Source of the DNA: an uncultured Lachnospiraceae bacterium
Lineage (GTDB): Bacteria; Bacillota; Clostridia; Lachnospirales; Lachnospiraceae
Length of the DNA: 44,589 bases
Direction of reading: 5' to 3'
Assembly: GCA_945929965.1 (NCBI GenBank)
Contig: CAMEOT010000022.1
Location: 1-44,589 of the forward strand
How positions within the stretch are numbered: position 1 is the first letter of the stretch; each line of letters starts with the position of its first letter. Position numbers and translations under genes: made by a program. Shown here in pieces: positions 25,912 through 34,882 of this stretch. The notes beneath the pieces were generated by a model. It was not told the origin of the DNA and did no database searches. It was given only the letters and a program-made list of their open reading frames with translations.

Positions 25912-26439
25912 TCAGTTTCTGTAAGAAAGTCGGATCCTGTCAGCGATCAGCGCAATAAATTCCGAATTGGTAGGTTTGCCTTTGCCCGTGTCGATCGTGT
26001 AACCGAACATGGCATCCAGGGTCTCCATGCGCCCTCTGCTCCAGGCAACCTCAATGGCATGGCGGATAGCGCGCTCCACGCGGCTGGGTGTGGTCTGAAA
26101 ACGTTTGGCGATGGTCGGATACAGGATCTTCGTGATGGAACTGATCATCGCCGGATCCTCCACTGACATCATGATAGCTTCCCGCAGATACTGATACCCT
26201 TTGATATGTGCCGGGACTCCGATCTCATGGATCATATCCGTGACATCTTTTTCCAGGTCATGGATGACTTCCTGGGTCTGTTCCTTTTTTTCTGTCGCTT
26301 TTACTGTGCTGTCTTTGGCGTTTTTCGTAGAAGGAACCGTGATCATAATTTGGAATTCCTTGTTGGCATTCATCAGATCCCCCAGGATTTTGTATACTTT
26401 TTCATTATCCTTTGTAGTTGTAATGTTTAATTTTTCCAT
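25912..26439 (-). CDS. Spo0A-type DNA-binding protein without receiver domain
   Basis: 175-residue protein whose residues about 60-175 match the Spo0A effector domain closely ([39 protein letters not shown] with the recognition helix, and [16 protein letters not shown]). Spo0A normally has a ~120-residue receiver with the phospho-acceptor Asp in front; here the first 60 residues are short, charged and unrelated. It would bind 0A-box-like DNA but cannot be controlled by the usual phosphorelay. Full-length spo0A is not in the window, so this is probably a paralogue rather than a truncated copy, because its own promoter and ribosome site (GGAGG) are intact. Confidence 0.88.
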   Translation of the reverse strand: MEKLNITTTKDNEKVYKILGDLMNANKEFQIMITVPSTKNAKDSTVKATEKKEQTQEVIHDLEKDVTDMIHEIGVPAHIKGYQYLREAIMMSVEDPAMISSITKILYPTIAKRFQTTPSRVERAIRHAIEVAWSRGRMETLDAMFGYTIDTGKGKPTNSEFIALIADRIRLSYRN

Positions 26440-26486
26440 TAAACTACCTCCATGACTACAAAACTACTTTTTTCACGTACCGTTCT

Positions 26487-26516
26487 ATTATAAATAGATA
26501 TGCGTCATGGCTTCAA
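26487..26516 (-). promoter_or_regulatory. Promoter of the Spo0A-like gene
   Basis: On the minus strand TTGAAG, an 18-base spacer and TATAAT, about 50 bases before the start codon. Confidence 0.55.
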
Positions 26517-26555
26517 GCAGAACCCATCGCAAGATTTTTCCAAATTTCGCAGAAT

Positions 26556-26596
26556 AAAAAAGGTAAAAAGAGGCGCCCGGAATGACCCGGACGCCA
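26556..26596 (-). terminator. Terminator after the HEAT-repeat gene
   Basis: GGCG-CCGG / CCGG-CGCC stem with one mismatch and a 5-base loop. On the minus strand it is followed by CTCTTTTTACCTTTTTT. Confidence 0.75.
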
Positions 26597-26646
26597 ATAA
26601 GAGGGAAAATGTATAAGTAGAAAAACTACGAGTAAAGCGAATTAAA

Positions 26647-26979
26647 TTAATGATGCTCTGCCAGAGTGTGAAGGGCTTCCTTGATGGCTGTCTTCACGGT
26701 CTCATCCTGCTCCGCATTCAGTCTGTGCAACAGATAAGTCTTGGCATATTCGGTACCGATGTTTCCCAGTGCCTTTGCTGCTTCGATTCGTATCTTCGCG
26801 TCCGGATTATCGATCATGTGGACAATGCTGTTGACACTGTCCTCATCCTTAATCCGGCTTAATGCTTCAAGAGCAGCCACCACTACCATGTCATCGGACG
26901 AACTCAAATATTTGATGATCTTGTCGGATTTTCCTTTCTCCTGTAATTTCTGAATCTTACTTAAATCATGTTGTTCCAT
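26647..26979 (-). CDS. Small HEAT-repeat protein
   Basis: 110-residue all-helical protein made of HEAT repeats, as seen from recurring pairs such as VAALEALSRIKDEDSVN and RIEAAKALGNIGTE. Small HEAT proteins act as protein-binding scaffolds, so the partner, not a reaction, defines the role. It has its own promoter (27081-27109) and terminator. The function is unknown. Confidence 0.82.
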   Translation of the reverse strand: MEQHDLSKIQKLQEKGKSDKIIKYLSSSDDMVVVAALEALSRIKDEDSVNSIVHMIDNPDAKIRIEAAKALGNIGTEYAKTYLLHRLNAEQDETVKTAIKEALHTLAEHH

Positions 26980-27080
26980 AAAAACGCGCCTCTTTCTTTT
27001 TACCAGCGCGGGGGCGGTAAAATCGTCTCCGGATCATCACTGTATGTCGCCTGTGGTGATTGGCTTTTCTTGATAATGCT

Positions 27081-27109
27081 ATGATAACACCTTATTTGTC
27101 AGAAAACAA
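27081..27109 (-). promoter_or_regulatory. HEAT-repeat gene promoter
   Basis: On the minus strand TTGTTT, a 17-base spacer and TATCAT, about 100 bases before the gene. The transcript leader contains an ATCAC/GTGAT inverted repeat near 27033-27060. Confidence 0.5.
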
Positions 27110-27156
27110 TTATAGTAAAATGAAGGATTTCTAAAAATTCTATAACCTGAATTCAC

Positions 27157-27185
27157 TTGTCCCCCATAAAAAATTATTATATACT
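27157..27185 (+). promoter_or_regulatory. DUF4317-like gene promoter
   Basis: TTGTCC, a 17-base spacer and TATACT, followed by the start codon 44 bases later. Confidence 0.55.
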
Positions 27186-27228
27186 GTAACTATTCATCCG
27201 AAACGGATAACAGAAAGAAGGTACTCTC

Positions 27229-28389
27229 ATGACAAAACAGGAAATCAGCGAGATCAAAAAGCTGTTCACCCCGAAAAACTGCTCCATCACCCGGATCTGC
27301 GGATGCTATGTGGATGGAGAGAAAAATAAAAAGACGGAGTTAAAGCAGGCGTTTCTGGCGCTGCCGGAGGAGGAGATGTTCAAGTACTTCGAGATTCTGC
27401 GTAAGAGTCTGTCCGGCACCATCGGCAAGAATCTGCTGAATCTGGAATTTCCTTTAAAAAGTGAAACGGAAGGCGGCACACAGGAATTTCTCCTACGTCT
27501 TCGTGACAGCCGTCTGAAGGACGATGCACTGCTGGAGCAGTTCTACGACCGCATCATCGAGTCTTATGAATATGTGGGCAATTATCTGATCCTGCTGATC
27601 CACGATGCCTACGATGTGCCGGGTCGTACCAGAGACGGCATCGAGATGGAAGATGCTTCCGATGAAGTCTATGATTATATTCTCACCTGCATCTGCCCTG
27701 TGGATCTGTCCAAACCGGGACTGAGCTACAACGCTGTGGAAAATACCTTCCAGAACCGTATCCGCGACTGGGTGGTGGGCATGCCGGACGCAGCTTTCCT
27801 GTTCCCCGCCTTCAATGACCGGAGCACGGATCTGCACAGCACGCTCTACTATTCCAAGAATGCGGAGGAATTAAAGGAAAACTTCGTCGACCTGATGTTA
27901 GGCTGTCCCCTTCCTCTGTCCGCCGGTGGGCAGAAGGAGACGTTCCAGTCTCTGGTGGAAGAGACTCTGGGCGATACCTGTGATATTGAAACGGTAAAAA
28001 ACATTCACGAGAAAATGAGTGAGATTGCCCAGGAACATAAAGAAGATCCCGAACCCGTGGTACTGGATAAAAATGAAGTGAAGACTATTTTTGCCAGCAG
28101 CGGTGTGGCGAATGATCGTATGGAAGTCTTCGACCAGTGCTTTGATGCCACTGCCGGAGAAGATACTTCCCTCATGATGACTAATGTATACAATCCCCGC
28201 AGTTTTGAAGTAAAGACACCGGATGTCGTCATCAAAGTCAATCCCGAGCGCACGGATCTCGTCAATACGAAACTGATCGACGGCAGACAGTGCCTCGTCA
28301 TCGAACTGGACGGCAACATCGAAGTCAACGGCATCGCCGTCCGAGCTGCCGGAAGCGGAGACGGAGACGGAGAAGAATCCGAAGAATAA
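27229..28389 (+). CDS. DUF4317-like protein of unknown function
   Basis: 386-residue soluble, acidic protein that I recognise as DUF4317-like, a family common in Lachnospiraceae with no assigned function. Typical segments are EIKKLFTPKNCSITRICGCYVDG at the start (KxFTP...CxIxRxCGCYVDG), LLLIHDAYDVPGRT and the VDLMLGC region. No signal peptide, membrane helix or known catalytic motif is visible. It forms a single-gene unit with its own promoter and terminator. Confidence 0.82.
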   Translation: MTKQEISEIKKLFTPKNCSITRICGCYVDGEKNKKTELKQAFLALPEEEMFKYFEILRKSLSGTIGKNLLNLEFPLKSETEGGTQEFLLRLRDSRLKDDALLEQFYDRIIESYEYVGNYLILLIHDAYDVPGRTRDGIEMEDASDEVYDYILTCICPVDLSKPGLSYNAVENTFQNRIRDWVVGMPDAAFLFPAFNDRSTDLHSTLYYSKNAEELKENFVDLMLGCPLPLSAGGQKETFQSLVEETLGDTCDIETVKNIHEKMSEIAQEHKEDPEPVVLDKNEVKTIFASSGVANDRMEVFDQCFDATAGEDTSLMMTNVYNPRSFEVKTPDVVIKVNPERTDLVNTKLIDGRQCLVIELDGNIEVNGIAVRAAGSGDGDGEESEE

Positions 28390-28408
28390 TTATTCCCGCC
28401 AAATAAAA

Positions 28409-28465
28409 ACCAGAAACAGCCTTACGAATCCAAACATCCGAAAGCTGTCTCTGGTTTTATTTTCC
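28409..28465. terminator. Bidirectional terminator between DUF4317-like gene and mcp
   Basis: Arms ACCAGAAACAGC and GCTGTCTCTGGT (one mismatch) enclose a 23-base loop, with T-rich runs on both strands. It serves both convergent genes. Confidence 0.75.
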
Positions 28466-28478
28466 TCAAAATCAACTA

Positions 28479-30176
28479 TTACATCTTGAAATACTGCATG
28501 CTCTCCGCCAGTTCATCCGCGATCTTCTTCAGCTGTCCGGCGCTGTCATATACCTGCTTAAAGGTATCCAGCACTTCCTGTGTCTCTGCATAGGTCTGCT
28601 GGGTACTGTCCACATTGTCGCGGGCGATTTCCGCCAGCTGTTCCACAGCCTCCATGACTTCTCCACGGAACTCGGCAAGTCTGCCGGTGCTCTCTCTGAT
28701 CTGCAGAATACTCTGCATGGAGTCCTCGATCTCCTTCAATACTTCGGAGACATTCGTTCTGGTCTCCTGCATGCTGCCGCTCTGCTCGGTGATGATCTCC
28801 TGCATCCGCTGCATGATCTCCATTTCCCGGGCGGAATCTTTCATCAGGGCTCTGGTGGTCTCTTCGATCTCACGGCCGGACTGGTTCGACTGCTCTGCCA
28901 GCTTCTTGATCTGGTCAGCCACCACAGCAAATCCTCTTCCGCTCTCCCCGGATCTCGCCGCTTCAATCGACGCATTCAGGCTCAACAGGTTCGTCTCCTC
29001 CGCAATGGATGTAATGAATTCCATGGCAGAGTTGATCTTCTGGATCGATACATTGGTACGGTCGGTCTGTGCTTTAACTTCTCCGATGATCCTCTCTACC
29101 TCTTCATTGATACTGCACAGCTGTGCCAGCGTGTCCGCGGTCTTCTTACTGGACTTCTGCATAGAGTCCGCATGCGCATTCAGAGTATCCACCTCTGTGG
29201 AAGTCTCTGTGATATGGTCTCCCATGATCCGCATGTTCTCGGAAGTACTCTCGGAGTTTCTTGACTGCTCGGTGGAATTCTCCACCACCTGATTCACGGC
29301 ACTCTGTACTTCGTTCATGGTACCGTTGGTGGTATCCGCCGCAGCCCCCAGCGTTTTGGAAGCCGCTAACAGACTCTCGGAATTCTCAGAGATTCCTTTT
29401 AAGATTCCCTTTAATGTATCCTTCAGTTTTACGGTAACCCGGGACAGATCTCCGATCTCATCCTTACGCTTCAGCATTTTGTCATCGACCCAGACGGTCA
29501 GATCACCTTCTGCGACCTTGCCCATGATACCGATACTCTTCTTAATATCCCGGCTGATGGAGGTAGCAAGCTTCAGTCCCACGCCGATACACAGGATCAT
29601 TGCCACACCGACAGCCGCGCCGATGCCGTAGATCATGCCGTTTACCACAGCGTCCTTTTCCTCTTTATTCGTTCCTACGAATACCATACCGATGATTTCG
29701 TCAGAGCCGTTCTGATACACCGGCATGAAATAACCGTAATTCATAACACCGTCTAAAGATACGGAACTGCTGAAATATTCTTCGCCGTTCTGTAATACCT
29801 TCTCCACGATCCGGTCGCCCGCCGGAGAATTCAGGATACGATCTCCGTTACTGTCCAGGGCAGAAGTCATGATCCGTCTGTCTCCGTAGAAAAAGGTCAC
29901 ATCCATTCCGGTATTATCCTTGATACGGTCCACCAGGCTCTCGGAACGGGAGACATTATAGCTTCCCTTCCAGATATCCCCGTTGGTAGACTCCAGATAA
30001 TCACCGGTGTTCTGATCATATGCCGCCAGGGTGGCTGCTGCCGTTCCCTTCAGCGCATCCTCTATCTCATTCATCATAGAACTGCGCACCGTTGTCAGCA
30101 TGAAAAAGATCGAAAGCAGTCCCACCAGCACGATCGGTCCTATCGTAGTTGCAAGAATTTTTTTCTGTATATTCAT
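28479..30176 (-). CDS. Methyl-accepting chemotaxis protein with single Cache sensor
   Basis: 565-residue chemoreceptor. It has an N-terminal membrane helix (about 8-30), an extracellular Cache sensor (about 35-180, with sCache-like [14 protein letters not shown]), a second helix (about 186-207), a HAMP domain, and a long signalling coiled coil with the conserved tip ([19 protein letters not shown], then [16 protein letters not shown]) that contacts CheA/CheW. No C-terminal NWETF-like pentapeptide is present. It starts 11 bases after the bmp gene, so the two are almost certainly co-transcribed. Confidence 0.93.
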   Translation of the reverse strand: MNIQKKILATTIGPIVLVGLLSIFFMLTTVRSSMMNEIEDALKGTAAATLAAYDQNTGDYLESTNGDIWKGSYNVSRSESLVDRIKDNTGMDVTFFYGDRRIMTSALDSNGDRILNSPAGDRIVEKVLQNGEEYFSSSVSLDGVMNYGYFMPVYQNGSDEIIGMVFVGTNKEEKDAVVNGMIYGIGAAVGVAMILCIGVGLKLATSISRDIKKSIGIMGKVAEGDLTVWVDDKMLKRKDEIGDLSRVTVKLKDTLKGILKGISENSESLLAASKTLGAAADTTNGTMNEVQSAVNQVVENSTEQSRNSESTSENMRIMGDHITETSTEVDTLNAHADSMQKSSKKTADTLAQLCSINEEVERIIGEVKAQTDRTNVSIQKINSAMEFITSIAEETNLLSLNASIEAARSGESGRGFAVVADQIKKLAEQSNQSGREIEETTRALMKDSAREMEIMQRMQEIITEQSGSMQETRTNVSEVLKEIEDSMQSILQIRESTGRLAEFRGEVMEAVEQLAEIARDNVDSTQQTYAETQEVLDTFKQVYDSAGQLKKIADELAESMQYFKM

Positions 30177-30187
30177 AGCCGCGCCCC

Positions 30188-31411
30188 CTATTCTACCACA
30201 GATACGGTCTTGAAATACCAGTTGATACCGCCGGTAATGGTGGCATCGTCTAACGTCTCGCCCTCTTTGCCCACGGTCTCACCCGTATTGGTCTCGATCA
30301 CGCCGTCAAACACACCGTTTTCTCCGGATAATATCTGTTTCTTGGCTTCGTCTACTTTTTCCTGGGTTCCGTCCACACAGAAGTCTGCCAGACCGGTGAT
30401 ATTCACCAGATTCTCACTCATACCGCCGTAGTAGTTGCTGCCGTCCCAGCTGCCGTCGATGATACTCTGGACAGCTGCCGTATAGTAGGCACTCCAGTTC
30501 CAGATGACACTGCACAGACAGGCTTGCGGCGCATTCTTACTCATGTCGGAGTTATAGCCGATACTGTATGCCCCCTTTTCCTGCGCCAGCGTCTGGGGAT
30601 ATTCTGTATCACAGTGCTGTGCAATCACGTCACAGCCCATGTCCAGAAGCACCTGCGCCGCTGCTTTTTCACCCTCGGGATCGTACCAGCTGTTAGTCAC
30701 CTTCACATAGATCTGTGCATCCGGATTTACAGAATAGATACCCAGAGCAAAGGCATCGATACCGCCGGTTACTTCCGAATTGGAGGAATCCATCGCCGCC
30801 ACATAACCGATCTTATTGGAAGTGGTGTTCATGCCTGCCACGATACCGCTTAAGTATCTCGCCTGATAGATCCTTCCGAAATAATTGTTAAAATTCTTGC
30901 CGTTGCTCAAATACCCTGTGCCGTGGGAAAAATACACCTCCGGATATTCCTCCGCCATCTCTGCCGTGGTCTCCATGTAACCCCAGCTGGTGGTAAAGAT
31001 GATGTTGCAGCCCTCATCAATGCATTCCTGAATTGCCTGTTTGGTCGCCTGTGTATCACCGTCGTTGACATTGATCTTGCGGACGATCTGATCATCGGAC
31101 AATCCCAGATTCTGCTGCATTCCCTGGATCCCCAGATCATGGGTGTAAGTGTATCCACTGCCCTCCGCCGGATCCGACAGATGCAGGACGCCTACCTTGA
31201 TCTCGTCCTTTGGAATCCCTCCGGTCTGTGTCGTGCTGCTGCCGCTGTCACTCTGTGTCCCCTGGGTAGTCTGGCTGCTGCCTCTGGCTTCGTAGCCGAT
31301 ATTGGTGGCATAATCGTCCACCTCTCCCGTACTGCCGCAGCCGGTAAGCAGCGCACAGCTAAATAACAGTGCCATGGCGCGCCTGATGTTTCCCATCCAA
31401 CTCTTTCCCAT
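30188..31411 (-). CDS. BMP-family (nucleoside-type) binding lipoprotein
   Basis: 407-residue lipoprotein with a signal peptide and lipobox LLTGC (Cys25). The mature part is a periplasmic-binding fold of the BMP/PnrA/Med family, which in other bacteria binds nucleosides such as guanosine ([39 protein letters not shown]). No permease or ATPase gene for a nucleoside importer is in the window; instead a chemoreceptor follows directly. It likely captures a ligand for the chemoreceptor or for a transporter encoded elsewhere. AAAGGGG precedes the start. Confidence 0.9.
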   Translation of the reverse strand: MGKSWMGNIRRAMALLFSCALLTGCGSTGEVDDYATNIGYEARGSSQTTQGTQSDSGSSTTQTGGIPKDEIKVGVLHLSDPAEGSGYTYTHDLGIQGMQQNLGLSDDQIVRKINVNDGDTQATKQAIQECIDEGCNIIFTTSWGYMETTAEMAEEYPEVYFSHGTGYLSNGKNFNNYFGRIYQARYLSGIVAGMNTTSNKIGYVAAMDSSNSEVTGGIDAFALGIYSVNPDAQIYVKVTNSWYDPEGEKAAAQVLLDMGCDVIAQHCDTEYPQTLAQEKGAYSIGYNSDMSKNAPQACLCSVIWNWSAYYTAAVQSIIDGSWDGSNYYGGMSENLVNITGLADFCVDGTQEKVDEAKKQILSGENGVFDGVIETNTGETVGKEGETLDDATITGGINWYFKTVSVVE

Positions 31412-31443
31412 AATAGTGCCCCTTTCTCTTTAGGTCTGTATCT

Positions 31444-33624
31444 TTATTCCCTGCTGCCGTGGCAGGTAAAATAAATCACCTGATACTCCTTTGCGATCTG
31501 TGCAAGGAACCTCTTCGCTCCCCTGGTTCGGTTCTCATCCAGATTCACAAAAGGATCATCCAGAATCAGGAACGGTTTCCGCTCTTCATACATGGCTTCC
31601 ACCAGCGCCATACGCATACAGATGCCGATCAGATCCCGGTTCCCCAGGCTCATATAGCCGATCTCTCTGGGCATATTTCCCTCAATGACCTGCAATTTCG
31701 TGTTAGCATCCATCTGGTAATTTTCGCACTCCGTTCCGGTCAGAATGGTATAGTATTTCCGGAATCCCGCCATGACCGGTTCTGTATATCTCGCCGTAAA
31801 AGAGCTTCTCGCCTCTTCTAACAGTTTCTTCGTCGTTCCCAGCAGTTCGTACTGTTTTAACCGCTCCCCAGTCTCTTCTTCCAGCGTCTTAAGTTCCTCC
31901 TGCATGTTCTCCACATTGTCCCAGGATTCCTGCAGACTGGACAGCTGGTCTCTGTAACTGCGGATCGTCCGGAAGCGTTCCTCCATCTGGGCGGATACTT
32001 CTTTCATCTCTTCCGTCAGGCTTTCTAAGGATTCCTCTCCTTCCGGAGCCTTCAGCGCCAAAAGCCTTGGCACATCCACCGTTTTTTCAAATGTCTTTAA
32101 TTCCTGCTCGCTTTTCTGGCACTCTGTCAGTGCATTCCGGTAATCTCTTCTATATTCCAGCAGTTGTGACAGCTGTTCCTCCGGGTGCTCCTCCATCAGG
32201 ATCCCGATCCGGTCGAAAAAGCTTTTGATCTTCGCCTGCAGCTGCTCATACTGCGCTGCCTGCTCTCTGCGGCGTCTATCCCGCTCTTCGCTTCGTGCCT
32301 TCTGTCTCGCCGACAGTTCCTTCCGTTCTGCTTCTAATCGAACCAGTTCTGCCCGCAGGTCTTCGATCTCGACGTTCTCCACTGCATCCTCTCCGGGGAT
32401 TCCCGCCGCTACGAACCACATGGCTCCCAATGCCACGATTCCAAGCGCTGCCAGGATTCCTCCGAGTACCGGCTGCTTCAGCACAAAACAGATCACGCCC
32501 GCTAAAAGTAACAGAACTCCCATTACAGCGAACATCGTTTTCCGCTTCCTGCCGGTCTCTCTCTCCCGCAGGATCCTGCGTTCTTCCTGCGCCTGCACTG
32601 TCTCCAGAGTCTTTAATCTTGCCAGCTTTTCTCTGTACTCCACTTCCTGTTCTTCGTACTGCATTCCGCAGGAGGATTCATTTCCCATCTGTGCGGACAA
32701 TTCCATGGCTCTGCGGATGCTCTCCGCTTCGCTGCACTGGCTCTGACAGTTCCGCAGATCTTCTTCCGCGGGGATCACACCGTTGAATTTCCCCTTGGCA
32801 TCTTTTAAGATCTGTTCTCTCTCCGCAAGCTTTGTGCGAAGATCCATATATTTTTCTCTCTTTGCCTGCTGATCCTTATAGACGCCCAGTTCCCGCTGTT
32901 TTGCCTGCAGTTCTGCCAGCTCCTCCGCCAGCTTCTCCCGCTCTTCCACTACCGCCTTTTCCCTGGCAGCAATGCTCTGCATGGTATTCTGTATCTCCTG
33001 TCCGTTGCGGATCTGGGTCTTCAGTTCCGTGATGCGATCCTTATCCCGTCTGATAGATCCGGTCTTACGTGAGGGAGACATGGCATTTAACAGATCGCCG
33101 AGCCTCTTGTCCGCAGTCTCGAAATTATTGATATCATCGGTATTCTCTGCCAGATTGCCGATCTTCGCATTGATGCTGTCGGTGACGAAAGTCTCACAGT
33201 CATTCTGGGAGATAAAAGTCGTCCGCTCAAAGGATCCCGCATCGATCTGAAACAGTTCCTCCCCCAGTTTCTCCGAGAAATCCTCACTGGGCAGATGTGT
33301 CACAGGATCCGTGAGTACGAATTCATCCTCCGCTGCCTTGCTGCCGAAGGTTCTGCGGACCGAATACTGTTTCCCGTCACTTTCAAACAATAACTCTCCG
33401 CCGTAGACACCTTTCTGCCAGGGCGTATATCTCTTCCTCTCATTTTCCAGGGGATCTCTCTTGCCTTCACCCCGAAAACCGAAAAGCATGACACGTAAGA
33501 ATGCCGCCAGCGTACTTTTTCCCCAGCCATTCTCCTCGCAGATGGTGTTACATCCTTCTGAAAAATCACAGGTAAAATCACTTAATTTTCCGAAATTCTC
33601 TATATGACACCGTATCAGTCTCAT
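31444..33624 (-). CDS. YhaN/SbcC-like ATPase with membrane hairpin
   Basis: 726-residue AAA/SMC-type ATPase. Walker A is ENGWGKST (about 31-38), with long coiled coils on each side, and the C-terminal part has an ABC-type signature region (YMSLGNRDL) and Walker B ILDDPFVNLDEN. In the middle of the coiled coil two membrane helices (about 363-383 and 386-407) replace the zinc-hook CxxC of Rad50/SbcC. This resembles Bacillus YhaN, the partner of YhaO. Start and stop overlap yhaO by 4 bases (ATGA), showing translational coupling. A role in DNA end processing at the membrane is inferred. Confidence 0.85.
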   Translation of the reverse strand: MRLIRCHIENFGKLSDFTCDFSEGCNTICEENGWGKSTLAAFLRVMLFGFRGEGKRDPLENERKRYTPWQKGVYGGELLFESDGKQYSVRRTFGSKAAEDEFVLTDPVTHLPSEDFSEKLGEELFQIDAGSFERTTFISQNDCETFVTDSINAKIGNLAENTDDINNFETADKRLGDLLNAMSPSRKTGSIRRDKDRITELKTQIRNGQEIQNTMQSIAAREKAVVEEREKLAEELAELQAKQRELGVYKDQQAKREKYMDLRTKLAEREQILKDAKGKFNGVIPAEEDLRNCQSQCSEAESIRRAMELSAQMGNESSCGMQYEEQEVEYREKLARLKTLETVQAQEERRILRERETGRKRKTMFAVMGVLLLLAGVICFVLKQPVLGGILAALGIVALGAMWFVAAGIPGEDAVENVEIEDLRAELVRLEAERKELSARQKARSEERDRRRREQAAQYEQLQAKIKSFFDRIGILMEEHPEEQLSQLLEYRRDYRNALTECQKSEQELKTFEKTVDVPRLLALKAPEGEESLESLTEEMKEVSAQMEERFRTIRSYRDQLSSLQESWDNVENMQEELKTLEEETGERLKQYELLGTTKKLLEEARSSFTARYTEPVMAGFRKYYTILTGTECENYQMDANTKLQVIEGNMPREIGYMSLGNRDLIGICMRMALVEAMYEERKPFLILDDPFVNLDENRTRGAKRFLAQIAKEYQVIYFTCHGSRE

Positions 33625-34724
33625 GCGTCCAGGATCTCCTCTCCGGCAAGTGCCTGCAGTCCGTAATGAATCACCGCTGCCTTATCCTCCTCCGACAGAT
33701 CCTCTCTGCCCATGACCGTGCGGATGAATTCTCCCTTCAAGGACAGATCCTTTGCAAAAGCGGCGTAGTCCACCAGGTAAGTCGAGCTGTCCTTGATCTT
33801 CACGAAATAAAAGCGATTTTGGAACTGGTGCAGCAGAAAGTCCGTTTCTTTTTCGCTCTCTACATCGACTTTACCGGTCAATTCATATTTTATCAGGCTT
33901 TTCTCCGGATAATCCCCCGCATCGGTCTCTTTTTTCATGCGCTCCAAAATTTCCATCGTAGACATACAACCGGTGATATCCACCGGAATGGTATAGAGAT
34001 TCCGGGAAGCAAACGGGACAAAGCGGCTCTCTACGGTACCTGCTGCCTCATCGACATTCAGCAACACAAATCCGTGCTCGCCACACTCATCAAAACCGCG
34101 TCCTTCCAGACATCCGGGATAACAATAGACGCCCCGTCCGTCCAACGCTTCCTTTTTATAACTGTGGATATGTCCCAGCGCCAGATAGTCAATGCCTTTA
34201 TTTTTCAAAGCGGTCAGCGGAATAATCTCCGCCTTGTCCTTCGCGCTGTATTCCGATTCCTGTCCATGCAGGGTTACGATATTGATCTCATCCGCATCCA
34301 AAGAAAGCGTGTTACAAATGCCTCCGCTGTTCTCCGGATGCAGTTCCACGCCGGTAATACATACCTTTTTACTGAAATGGTAGCTGGTCCAGGCATCGCC
34401 AAACAGGTGAAGATTCTCCGGGAGCTCTGCCAGACCACCGGTGAAGCTCCCTTCATCATGGTTGCCCTGCAGATAGAAAAAATCGATCGCCGGATGTCCT
34501 ATGATCAGATCCTTTACCACGTTTCTCGCCGTGGCGGATACATTTTTCGTATCGAATAGATCCCCCGCAATGAGAATGGCATCCACCTCATGGGCAGCTC
34601 CGTACTCCACCATTTTTCGAAAGGTCGTCAGCAATTCCGTCTTACGCTCTCTTGCCTTTTCTTTTGTAAGATTTGCATTCATTTTGGAATCCAGATGAAT
34701 GTCTGCGCAATGGATGATTTTCAT
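33621..34724 (-). CDS. YhaO/SbcD-like DNA repair metallophosphoesterase
   Basis: 367-residue calcineurin-type phosphoesterase related to Mre11/SbcD/YhaO, DNA exonuclease/endonuclease subunits. Metal-binding motifs are visible: ADIHLD, GDLFDT, GNHDE, TLHGQ and GHIHSY. Members form a complex with the YhaN/SbcC ATPase, which is encoded immediately downstream with a 4-base overlap. The ribosome binding site AAAAGGGGGG and a promoter at 34757-34785 precede it. Confidence 0.92.
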   Translation of the reverse strand: MKIIHCADIHLDSKMNANLTKEKARERKTELLTTFRKMVEYGAAHEVDAILIAGDLFDTKNVSATARNVVKDLIIGHPAIDFFYLQGNHDEGSFTGGLAELPENLHLFGDAWTSYHFSKKVCITGVELHPENSGGICNTLSLDADEINIVTLHGQESEYSAKDKAEIIPLTALKNKGIDYLALGHIHSYKKEALDGRGVYCYPGCLEGRGFDECGEHGFVLLNVDEAAGTVESRFVPFASRNLYTIPVDITGCMSTMEILERMKKETDAGDYPEKSLIKYELTGKVDVESEKETDFLLHQFQNRFYFVKIKDSSTYLVDYAAFAKDLSLKGEFIRTVMGREDLSEEDKAAVIHYGLQALAGEEILDA

Positions 34725-34756
34725 GCTGCCGCCCCCCTTTTATCTTATTAAGTTTT

Positions 34757-34785
34757 ATTATAAACGAATCTTTTTTCAGATACAA
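34757..34785 (-). promoter_or_regulatory. yhaO-yhaN promoter
   Basis: On the minus strand TTGTAT, a 17-base spacer and TATAAT. No promoter was recognised in the 32-base gap before bmp, so the four genes yhaO-yhaN-bmp-mcp may share this one. Confidence 0.6.
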
Positions 34786-34796
34786 TCATCTGCATC

Positions 34797-34849
34797 AAAA
34801 AAACGTATCGAAAACGGGACTTTAGTACCTCCCGGATCCGATACGTTTT
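34797..34849 (-). terminator. Terminator of the ABC importer genes
   Basis: 11-bp perfect stem (AAAACGTATCG / CGATACGTTTT) with further pairing in the loop. On the minus strand it is followed by a run of T. Confidence 0.8.
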
Positions 34850-34882
34850 CTGTAAAATTATCTATAAAAATTTCATTTACGT

